Positions 57,181 to 64,000 of a DNA stretch of 64,000 nt are shown in pieces. Made by a program: the position numbers and the translations under genes. This stretch comes from Ectothiorhodospira shaposhnikovii. GTDB taxonomy: Bacteria > Pseudomonadota > Gammaproteobacteria > Ectothiorhodospirales > Ectothiorhodospiraceae. Location of the stretch: the NCBI RefSeq assembly GCF_022227765.1, contig NZ_JAJMLZ010000007.1:124001-188000 (forward strand), read 5' to 3'. The notes under the pieces were generated by a model. The model was given only the letters and a program-made list of their open reading frames with translations. It was not told the origin of the DNA and ran no database searches. Position 1 is the first letter of the stretch, and each line of letters starts with the position of its first letter.

Positions 57181-57205
57181 CAAACGGCGGCCACGGGGGC
57201 CGCCG
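57181..57205 (-). terminator. Terminator of hflKC
   Basis: On the minus strand, CGGCGGCC and GGCCGCCG form an 8-bp stem around CCCGT, followed by TTTGT, just after the hflC stop. Confidence 0.7.
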
Positions 57206-57231
57206 CTGTCATGGACTTCAAACCACCGGGA

Positions 57232-58110
57232 TCAGTTCTCCCGGACCCCGCGCATACCCATGGGATCCTGGAAATAGCGGAAGAACTGCGAATCCGGCTC
57301 CAGGACGTAGAAGTTGTCCTTGCCCACCATGGTATTGCGATAGGCCAGCAGACTGCGGTAGAAGGTGAAGAATTCCGTATCCTGCTCATAGGCCGCGGCA
57401 TAGACCGCCGCCGAAGACGCATCACCCTCACCCCGGATCTGCTCGGCCTCACGATAGGCGTTGGCGATGATCACGGTGCGCTGACGGTCCGCGTCGGCAC
57501 GGATGCGCTCCGACTGCTCCTGACCGCGGGCACGGAAGTCCTGGGCAATACGCTCACGCTCGGCGCGCATCCGGCTGAACACCGATTCACTCACCTCGTC
57601 GGGCAGGTCCATGCGGCGGATGCGCACGTCCACCAGGGTCACGCCCAGCTCGCCGGCAGTGTCCAGGGCCTGCTGGCGCACGGCGCCCATGATGGTGATG
57701 CGATCACCGGACACCACTTGATCCAGGGTGTACTTGGCAAACTCGTTACGCATGCCGTCGCGCAGGATCTGCGCCATGCGATCCTGGGCGTTGCGCTCGT
57801 CACCCCGGGTGGCCCGGAAGAACTGACCCACGTCGTCGATACGCCACTTGGCATAGAAGTCGACGATGACGTTCTTGGCCTCGCTGGTGAGGAAGCGGTC
57901 CGGCGGGATGTCCAGGGTCATGATCCGGGCATCGAACTTGCGCACGTTGTTGACGATGGGGAACTTGAAATGCAGCCCCGGATCCAGGTCCGTGCGCTTG
58001 ATCTCACCCAGACTGAACACGATGACGCGTTCTCTCTCATCCACCGTGAAGGTGGACAGCCACACGACCAAGGCCGCAACGGCTATGGCAATCGCTGCGA
58101 TCCTAAACAT
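57232..58110 (-). CDS. hflC: HflC, SPFH-family regulator of FtsH
   Basis: The 292-residue protein has one N-terminal membrane helix (IAAIAIAVAALVVWLSTF) and an SPFH/band 7 domain (ERVIVFSLGEI to DPGLHFKFPIV). A long coiled coil with the HflC-typical RMRAERERIAQDFRARGQEQSERIRADADRQRTVI follows. With HflK it caps FtsH in the membrane and limits its proteolysis. The ATG shares one base with the hflK stop codon. Confidence 0.97.
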   Translation of the reverse strand: MFRIAAIAIAVAALVVWLSTFTVDERERVIVFSLGEIKRTDLDPGLHFKFPIVNNVRKFDARIMTLDIPPDRFLTSEAKNVIVDFYAKWRIDDVGQFFRATRGDERNAQDRMAQILRDGMRNEFAKYTLDQVVSGDRITIMGAVRQQALDTAGELGVTLVDVRIRRMDLPDEVSESVFSRMRAERERIAQDFRARGQEQSERIRADADRQRTVIIANAYREAEQIRGEGDASSAAVYAAAYEQDTEFFTFYRSLLAYRNTMVGKDNFYVLEPDSQFFRYFQDPMGMRGVREN

Positions 58111-59282
58111 CAACGCACCTCCCGGGAACGGGGATCAGGCCGCTGCTGATTCAGGGGCTGCAACGGCATGGGACGAGTGGAAAGGGTGGACGGCGCGGCG
58201 GTGGAGGCGCGGGCATCCCGCAGGGCCTGACCGTCACCACCCATGATCTTGTCCAGCGGCAGGAACAGCAGGTTGTTGCCGCCCTTCACGTCCACGAACA
58301 CCTTGCTGGCGGAGCCCAGCACCACCTCGGTCGTCTCGATGAACAGGCGCTCGCGGGTCACTTCCGGCGCCTGCTGGTATTCGGCCAGCAGCTGGGTGAA
58401 GCGGGCGGCGTCACCTTCCGCCTGGGCCAGGACCTGATCCCGGTAGGCCATGGCCTCTTCCATCAGACGGGCCGCCTCACCGCGTGCCCGGGGGAGCACG
58501 GTATTGGCGTAGGCCTCGGCCTCGTTACGGAAGCGCACCTCGTCCTCGCGGGCACGGATGGCATCGGCAAAGGCCTCCTGCACCGGCTCCGGCGGCTGGG
58601 CCTGCTGCATGCTCACGGCGGTCACGGCGATGCCGGCGCCGTAGGCATCCAGGGCTTCCTGGATCACCACGCGAGCGGAGGTGGCCACCTCGCCACGTCC
58701 GGCACCCAGGATGAACTCCAGGGTGTTCTTGCCGATCCGCTCGCGAATGGCGGATTCCATCACCTGTCGGGCAGTGGCATCGGGGTTGCGGACGTTGAAC
58801 AGGAAACGCTCCGGATCCATCACGCGGTACTGCACGGCGATGTCCACGTCGATGATGTTTTCATCACCCGTGAGCATCAGGGCCCGGTGCTGGATGGAAC
58901 GGATGTTGTCGATGTCGACGATCTCCACCCGCTCGATGGGATAGGGCAGATGCCAGTTGGGGCCGGGGGTGGCCACGGACTGGAAGGCCCCAAAGCGCAG
59001 CACCACGCCCCGCTCACCCTCGCTGACGATGAAGAAGCCGGAAGCCAGCCAGATCACCAGGGCCAGGATGGCGGCCAGACTGATGCCGGCCGAGGCATGC
59101 TTACCCATGCCGCCGCCGTTGCCGCCCTCGCCACCACCACCGCCGCCGAAGACGGCGCCCAGCTTGTTGGACAGTTTCTTCAGGACCTCATCCAGGTCCG
59201 GCGGACCCTGGTTGCCGCCACGGTTGCCACCGCCGCCACCCCAGGGGTCTTTGCTGTTGTTTCCTGGTTCGTTCCAGGGCAT
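58110..59282 (-). CDS. hflK: HflK, SPFH-family regulator of FtsH
   Basis: The 390-residue protein has a Gly-rich cytoplasmic N-terminus (PWGGGGGNRGGNQGPPDL, and a second Gly-rich run near 50-65). A transmembrane helix (ISLAAILALVIWLASGFFIV) and an SPFH domain follow (GERGVVLRFGAFQSVATPGPNWHLP), then a coiled coil (ANTVLPRARGEAARLMEEA). It is the partner of HflC. The Gly-rich segment is a known HflK feature. Confidence 0.97.
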   Translation of the reverse strand: MPWNEPGNNSKDPWGGGGGNRGGNQGPPDLDEVLKKLSNKLGAVFGGGGGGEGGNGGGMGKHASAGISLAAILALVIWLASGFFIVSEGERGVVLRFGAFQSVATPGPNWHLPYPIERVEIVDIDNIRSIQHRALMLTGDENIIDVDIAVQYRVMDPERFLFNVRNPDATARQVMESAIRERIGKNTLEFILGAGRGEVATSARVVIQEALDAYGAGIAVTAVSMQQAQPPEPVQEAFADAIRAREDEVRFRNEAEAYANTVLPRARGEAARLMEEAMAYRDQVLAQAEGDAARFTQLLAEYQQAPEVTRERLFIETTEVVLGSASKVFVDVKGGNNLLFLPLDKIMGGDGQALRDARASTAAPSTLSTRPMPLQPLNQQRPDPRSREVR

Positions 59283-59363
59283 GAGCTGACTCCGTTGAAA
59301 ACGCGATCAAACGTCTGATGATAACAGGAAAAACGTGCAGATCAGGCGTACAAACCGCCCATT

Positions 59364-60647
59364 TTAGTCATCCATCAGTTTCGGTGTGAACCCACCCCCC
59401 CGAAAAAGTTCCTCCAGGCGCCGTCGGGGCAGGCGGACCTTGAGACGCAGCTCGCCGGTTTCGCTCACCTCCTCGGCTTCCACCGCCTCCAGGGCATAGA
59501 GCCCCGCCCGTTCACGACCGGCCTGGGGCGGCAACGCCAACCAGCCCTGGACGATGGATTCGGCGAAGTAGTCCCCCAGCCACTGCAACAGGTCATCCAC
59601 CCCCGCCCCGGTCCGGGCGGAGACCCAGGCCCGGGTGGGCGTGCCCACGGTACCCGGTTCGATCCGCGGCTCGGCGCCGGAAATGAGATCGATCTTGTTG
59701 AAGACCAGCACTTGGGGCACGTCCCGGGCGCCGATCTCCTCCAACACCTCGTCCACCTGCCGCAGATAGATGTCCCGCTCGGCGGCATGGGCATCCACCA
59801 CGTGCAGCAGCAGCGCCGCTTCCCGGGTCTCGGTGAGGGTCGCGCGAAAAGCCGCCACCAGGTCATGGGGCAGATGACGCACAAAGCCCACCGTATCCGC
59901 CAGAATGACGCGCTGCTGGGAAGGCAGATCCACCCGACGCAGGGTCGGATCCAGGGTGGCGAAAAGCTGGTCGGCGGCATAGACCCCGGCCTGGGTGAGC
60001 CGATTGAACAGGGTGGACTTGCCGGCATTGGTGTAACCCACCAGGGAAACGGTGGGGATCTCCGCCCGCCGTCGCGACTGCCGCCCCTGCTCCCGCTGCT
60101 GCTCCACCTTCTCCAGTCGTTTCTGAATCTGCTTGATGCGCACGCCCAGGAGCCGCCGGTCGGTTTCCAGCTGCGTCTCGCCCGGGCCACGCAGGCCGAT
60201 GCCGCCCTTTTGCCGTTCCAGGTGGGTCCAGCCCCGCACCAGCCGGGTGGACATGTGGCGCAACTGGGCCAGCTCCACCTGCAGCTTGCCCTCGTGGGAG
60301 CGGGCACGCTGGGCAAAGATGTCCAGGATCAGGCCGGACCGGTCCAGCACCCGGCACTGGAACAGCCGTTCCAGGTTGCGCTCCTGGCTCGGCGAGAGGG
60401 CGTGATCGAAGATCACCAGTTCGGCTCCATGGGCCGCCACCAGATCGCGGACTTCCTCCGCCTTGCCGCTGCCGATGAAATAACGGGGGTCGGGCGCCTT
60501 GCGGGCACCGGTCACCAGGGCCAGCGGATCGGCACCGGCGGATCGGGCCAGCTCCATGAATTCGGTGCAGTCGTCATCACCGTCCTGCGCGGGAAGGTCC
60601 ACATGGACCAGGATGGCGCGCTCGCCACTGCGGGGTCTTTCGAACAA
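59364..60647 (-). CDS. hflX: GTPase HflX, ribosome-splitting factor
   Basis: The 427-residue protein has the HflX N-terminal domain (RYFIGSGKAEEVRDLV, FDHALSPSQERNLERLF), the GGIGLRGPGETQLETDRR loop and a G domain with G1 GYTNAGKST, G3 DTVGF and G4 NKIDL. A C-terminal domain ends at residue 427. It splits stalled or idle ribosomes under stress. The start appears to be TTG (TTG TTC GAA), which fits the family start MFxR; an upstream GAGG is rather distant. Confidence 0.95.
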   Translation of the reverse strand: MFERPRSGERAILVHVDLPAQDGDDDCTEFMELARSAGADPLALVTGARKAPDPRYFIGSGKAEEVRDLVAAHGAELVIFDHALSPSQERNLERLFQCRVLDRSGLILDIFAQRARSHEGKLQVELAQLRHMSTRLVRGWTHLERQKGGIGLRGPGETQLETDRRLLGVRIKQIQKRLEKVEQQREQGRQSRRRAEIPTVSLVGYTNAGKSTLFNRLTQAGVYAADQLFATLDPTLRRVDLPSQQRVILADTVGFVRHLPHDLVAAFRATLTETREAALLLHVVDAHAAERDIYLRQVDEVLEEIGARDVPQVLVFNKIDLISGAEPRIEPGTVGTPTRAWVSARTGAGVDDLLQWLGDYFAESIVQGWLALPPQAGRERAGLYALEAVEAEEVSETGELRLKVRLPRRRLEELFRGGGFTPKLMDD

Positions 60648-60681
60648 GTGGTGTCACAACCTCGATGTGAATGGGTCGGGC

Positions 60682-60705
60682 GCCTTTCCCCATCAGGGGA
60701 AAGGC
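60682..60705 (-). terminator. Hairpin between hfq and hflX
   Basis: GCCTTTCCCC and GGGGAAAGGC form a perfect 10-bp stem around ATCA, 12 bases after the hfq stop. No T-tract; it could reduce read-through into hflX. Confidence 0.5.
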
Positions 60706-60717
60706 CTGTCGGAGGCG

Positions 60718-60966
60718 TCAGTGATGGCCGTCCTGATCGCCCTCATCACCCGTGGAGAGCTTGACCGGCCGGGACGGCACGATGGTGGAGATGGCGTGCT
60801 TGTAGACCATCTGGCTCACGCTGTTCTTGAGCAATACCACGAACTGATCGAAGGAATCGATCTGTCCTTGCAGCTTGATGCCGTTCACCAGGTAGATGGA
60901 GACCGGAATGCGTTCCTTGCGAAGGGTATTGAGAAAGGGTTCTTGTAGCGTCTGCCCTTTTGACAT
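60718..60966 (-). CDS. hfq: RNA chaperone Hfq
   Basis: The 82-residue Sm-like protein has the Sm1 region [30 protein letters not shown] and the Sm2 motif [12 protein letters not shown], followed by a short tail ending in GDQDGHH. It forms the hexamer that pairs small RNAs with mRNAs. GGGAG precedes the ATG at 60966. The short tail is shorter than the E. coli one. Its neighbours miaA and hflX match the enterobacterial order. Confidence 0.98.
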   Translation of the reverse strand: MSKGQTLQEPFLNTLRKERIPVSIYLVNGIKLQGQIDSFDQFVVLLKNSVSQMVYKHAISTIVPSRPVKLSTGDEGDQDGHH

Positions 60967-61122
60967 GGTCTGCTCCCGGGTTATGGTCATCATTATTGTG
61001 TTCGGCAGGCGGGGATGGACGATCCCGGCCCCAGGCCTGATGGTTTCAGTCTAGCATACCGCCTGAGTCAAAAATCCCACGCCGATTCCGTTCCCGAACA
61101 GACGTGGACGGGCGCGCGGCAG

Positions 61123-62070
61123 TCATTGCGATCCAAGGTGGACCCGCACCCGCGCCAGCACGCCCGTGGGGTCAAGGCGCTCAGGATCCAACACCTCCAC
61201 CTCAGGATAGCCACGCAACCAGGTCATCTGTCGCTTGGCCAGCTGTCGGGTGGCGGTGATCGCCTGGGCCACCATGACGTCATGGTCGATCCGACCCTCC
61301 AGATACTCCCATGCCTGACGATATCCCACCGCCCGCATGGCGGGCAGGTCCAGACTCAGGTCATCCCGCGCCCGCAGGGCACTGACTTCATCCAGCAGAC
61401 CCTGTCCGAGCATTTGACGGAAGCGATGGGCAATCCGTTCCCTCAACCGGGTACGATCCGGCGGCATCAGGGCCAGGCGCAACACCCGCCAGGGCAGTTG
61501 CGAACGACGGGGACCCCCATGGAACGAGGACAGGGGTGACCCGGTGATGCGGTAGACCTCCAGGGCCCGCTGCAGCCGCTGGGGGTCGTTGGGATGGATG
61601 CGTGAGGCCGATACCGGATCCACCCGGGTCAGTTCCCGATGCACCGCCTCCCAGCCCTGCTCGGCCGCCAGGGCGTCGATTCCGGCCCGGATGACGGGAT
61701 CCGCTTCCGGCAGGGTATCCAGACCAAAATCCAGGGCCCTGAAATAGAGCATGGTCCCACCCACCAGCAGGGGCACCCGCCCCCGCGCCGTGATGTCGCC
61801 CATCAGGGCCAGGGCGTCCTCCCGGAACCGGGCGGCGGAATAGGCCTGGGCCGGGTCCAGGATATCCACCAGATGATGGGGGACCCGGGCCAGCACATCG
61901 GCCCCGGGCTTGGCGGTGCCCACGTCCATACCTCGATAGATCAGCGCGGAGTCCACGCTGATGATCTCCAGGGGCAGGGACTCGCACAGGCGGATGGCCA
62001 GATCAGTCTTGCCGGTGGCCGTCGGCCCCATCAGGAAGACCGCCGGCGGGAGTGTCGGGGCAGAGGTCAT
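61123..62070 (-). CDS. miaA: tRNA dimethylallyltransferase
   Basis: The 315-residue enzyme has the P-loop [12 protein letters not shown], the conserved [48 protein letters not shown] and the C-terminal [14 protein letters not shown]. It adds the isopentenyl group to A37 of tRNAs that read UNN codons. It begins one base after the mutL stop. Confidence 0.97.
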   Translation of the reverse strand: MTSAPTLPPAVFLMGPTATGKTDLAIRLCESLPLEIISVDSALIYRGMDVGTAKPGADVLARVPHHLVDILDPAQAYSAARFREDALALMGDITARGRVPLLVGGTMLYFRALDFGLDTLPEADPVIRAGIDALAAEQGWEAVHRELTRVDPVSASRIHPNDPQRLQRALEVYRITGSPLSSFHGGPRRSQLPWRVLRLALMPPDRTRLRERIAHRFRQMLGQGLLDEVSALRARDDLSLDLPAMRAVGYRQAWEYLEGRIDHDVMVAQAITATRQLAKRQMTWLRGYPEVEVLDPERLDPTGVLARVRVHLGSQ

Positions 62071-62071
62071 G

Positions 62072-63931
62072 TCAGCGGCCCCGCAGGAACAGACGGTCCA
62101 GCTGTTCCATGGACAGGCTGACCCAGGTGGGCCGGCCGTGGTTGCACTGGCCGCTGCGCTCGGTGGCTTCCATGTCCCGCAACAGGGCGTTCATTTCAGG
62201 AATGCTCAGGCGCCGGTTGGCCCGCACCGAGCCGTGGCAGGCCATGGTGGCCAGCAGGGCGTTGACCTGCGCCTCCACCCGACGGGACAGGCCATGGGCC
62301 TTGAGATCGGCGATCACGTCCCGCACCAGGGTGGCCGTATCACCCCCGGACAACAGGCTGGGCACCGCCCGCAGCCGCAACTGCTCGGGCCCGGCCCGGT
62401 CCACCTCGAAACCCAGGCGCCGGAAGTCCTCCTGATGAGTCTCGGCGGTGTCCGCCTCGGCCCGGCTCACGGCCAGGGTCTCGGGCACCAGCAGGGGCTG
62501 GGACTTGAGTCCCTCCGACCAGTAGGCCCGCTTGAGACGCTCATAGGTCACCCGTTCATGCCCCGCGTGCATGTCTACCAGCACCAGTCCGTCCACGGTC
62601 TGGGACAGGATATAGACGCCCTGCAACTGAGCCAGGGCATGGCCCAAGGGGTGGTCCACCGGTTCGGCGGCCGAGTCGGCGGACCGATCCGGCTCCGGGT
62701 GCAGGCGGGCATAGGCGGCCATGGACTCGGCCACCGGCAGGTGCAGGCTGCCCTGGCGCACAGGCCCTGGCCCATACCCTCCCCCGCTTCCCCGACCCGA
62801 CGGGGAATGCGCCGGAGCGGATGACGGCGACACGGCGGGCACAGGGACGACAGGCCCCGTCGTCGGCATCGTGGCCGCCAGGGTGGGCTCCTCGCCGGCG
62901 GCAGGTTCACCGGCAGCGGGCTTCACCCCGGGACGCAATTCGGCCAGGGCCCGGTGCAGACTGCTGAAGAGGAAATCATGCACCATCCGCGATTCGCGAA
63001 AGCGTACTTCATGCTTGGCCGGATGGGCGTTCACATCCACCAGCACCGGGTCCAGGGTCAGGTAGAGCACGAAGGCCGCATGGCGGCCGTGATAGAGCAC
63101 GTCCTGGTAGGCCTGACGCACCGCATGGCTCACCACCTTGTCCCGGACCATGCGACCGTTGACATAGAAATACTGCAGATCCGCCTGACTGCGGGAAAAG
63201 GTGGGCAACCCCATCCAACCCTCCAGCCTGAGACCGGCGGCGGCCTGTTCGATGAAGACCGACTGCCCGATGAAAGCCTGGCCACAGACCTGAGCCACCC
63301 GATGATCCCGCTCGGCCTGGGACGAGGCCGCCGGCAGCCGCAGGGTGGATTTGCCGTTATGACTCAGGTCCAGGGTCACATCGAAGCGGGACAACCCGAT
63401 CCTTCGCACCACTTCTTCCAGATGGCCGTACTCGGTGCGTTCCGTGCGCAGGAACTTGCGCCGTGCCGGGACATTGAAGAACAGGTCCTTGACGTCGATG
63501 GTGGTACCCACCGGATGAGGGGCCGGCTCGGGATCGTCGAAGCAGTCGCCGCCATCGCCCCGCAGGCGCCAGCCGCTGCCCTCCCCGGCCACCGCCGAGG
63601 TCAGGGTCAGGCGGGAGACCGAGGCAATGCTGGGCAGGGCTTCGCCGCGAAACCCCAGGCTGGCCACCCGTTCCAGATCCTCCAGACTGGTGATCTTGCT
63701 GGTGGCATGGCGGGACAGGGCCAGGGCCAGTTCGTGGCGCGGAATCCCGCATCCATCGTCCCGGATGCGGATACGCCGCACCCCGCCCTGCTCCACCTCG
63801 ATGTGGATGCGATTGGCACCGGCGTCCAGGCTGTTCTCCAGCAACTCCTTGACCACGGAGGACGGGCGTTCCACCACCTCGCCGGCGGCAATCTGGTTGA
63901 TCAGCTGGGGGGGGAGTTCCTGAATGGGCAC
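62072..63931 (-). CDS. mutL: DNA mismatch repair protein MutL
   Basis: The 619-residue protein has the GHKL ATPase signatures ([54 protein letters not shown]), a variable Pro/Ala-rich linker (about 350-430) and a C-terminal dimerisation domain ([30 protein letters not shown]). The metal-binding DQHA(X)2E(X)4E endonuclease motif is not present, as expected in Mut H-dependent lineages. The start is GTG at 63931. Confidence 0.97.
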   Translation of the reverse strand: MPIQELPPQLINQIAAGEVVERPSSVVKELLENSLDAGANRIHIEVEQGGVRRIRIRDDGCGIPRHELALALSRHATSKITSLEDLERVASLGFRGEALPSIASVSRLTLTSAVAGEGSGWRLRGDGGDCFDDPEPAPHPVGTTIDVKDLFFNVPARRKFLRTERTEYGHLEEVVRRIGLSRFDVTLDLSHNGKSTLRLPAASSQAERDHRVAQVCGQAFIGQSVFIEQAAAGLRLEGWMGLPTFSRSQADLQYFYVNGRMVRDKVVSHAVRQAYQDVLYHGRHAAFVLYLTLDPVLVDVNAHPAKHEVRFRESRMVHDFLFSSLHRALAELRPGVKPAAGEPAAGEEPTLAATMPTTGPVVPVPAVSPSSAPAHSPSGRGSGGGYGPGPVRQGSLHLPVAESMAAYARLHPEPDRSADSAAEPVDHPLGHALAQLQGVYILSQTVDGLVLVDMHAGHERVTYERLKRAYWSEGLKSQPLLVPETLAVSRAEADTAETHQEDFRRLGFEVDRAGPEQLRLRAVPSLLSGGDTATLVRDVIADLKAHGLSRRVEAQVNALLATMACHGSVRANRRLSIPEMNALLRDMEATERSGQCNHGRPTWVSLSMEQLDRLFLRGR

Positions 63932-63936
63932 GCGCG

Positions 63937-64000
63937 TCAGCTATCCCGCATGGGAATTTCCAGCACCTGGCCCACCCGGATGACATCGGAGCTGAGATTG
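63937..64000 (-). CDS. C-terminal end of LysM-containing cell-wall amidase, cut by window edge
   Basis: The last 20 complete codons read [20 protein letters not shown] before the stop, the end of a LysM repeat ([12 protein letters not shown]). The position directly upstream of mutL, 5 bases from its GTG, is that of N-acetylmuramoyl-L-alanine amidase AmiB/AmiC. The catalytic part is outside the window. Confidence 0.75.
   Translation of the reverse strand, partial: NLSSDVIRVGQVLEIPMRDS

Overview
This window is a compact, gene-dense, GC-rich piece of a gammaproteobacterial chromosome. The right half keeps the enterobacterial order amidase-mutL-miaA-hfq-hflX-hflK-hflC-DUF2065-(hisZ)-purA and, after a gap, rnr-rlmB-rpsF-rpsR-DUF2232-rplI-dnaB-alr. 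The left half keeps the pseudomonad order dksA-gluQ-cbrA-cbrB. A CbbY-type phosphatase hints at a Calvin-cycle organism, and a sigma-28-like promoter in front of a YjfB-like gene hints at motility. The genus cannot be fixed from sequence alone; a purple-sulfur or Ectothiorhodospira-like lineage is a reasonable guess. No prophage, insertion sequence, CRISPR array or rRNA operon was seen.

Layout. 1-3.6 kb: the 3' part of xseA, cbbY, dksA and gluQ. 3.6-15.9 kb: a carbon-source regulon with a small membrane protein (CbrX-like), the transporter-kinase CbrA, the sigma-54 activator CbrB, an intergenic enhancer-like double palindrome with a sigma-54 promoter, a cNMP/CBS/DUF294 signalling protein, a DUF4212 plus sodium:solute symporter pair, a second minimal DUF294 protein, and acetyl-CoA synthetase. 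15.9-22 kb: nudF, a small unknown, arfB, a YjfB-like gene, a lone RAM-domain protein, prfC, and a four-gene ECF sigma operon bounded by periplasmic helical-repeat proteins. 22-29.5 kb: two very large hybrid sensory kinases that converge and overlap. 29.6-36.6 kb: rimI, a family 4-like uracil-DNA glycosylase, leuA with an attenuation leader, folD, cysS, ppiA and lpxH.

36.6-50.4 kb: a HDOD-GAF protein, glycerate kinase, metZ under a SAM-II riboswitch, an EAL-HDOD protein, alr, dnaB, the rplI/DUF2232/rpsR/rpsF ribosomal cluster, rlmB, rnr and a tRNA-Leu(CAG). 50.4-64 kb: a small membrane ORF, an SDR oxidoreductase, a P2-type cation ATPase, purA, hisZ, DUF2065, hflC/hflK, hflX, hfq, miaA, mutL and the tail of a LysM amidase.

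The most informative finds lie between or within operons. They are: (i) a 20-bp-stem double palindrome 50 bp upstream of a near-consensus sigma-54 promoter, placed between cbrB and a predicted acetate uptake/activation cluster; (ii) a SAM-II riboswitch whose 3' tail can form mutually exclusive antiterminator and terminator hairpins ahead of metZ; (iii) a leucine-rich leader peptide and terminator ahead of leuA; (iv) an ECF-sigma operon whose two secreted proteins are built from regular 18-residue and about 22-residue repeats; and (v) a perfect tandem 19-bp operator-like repeat ahead of DUF2065-hisZ-purA.
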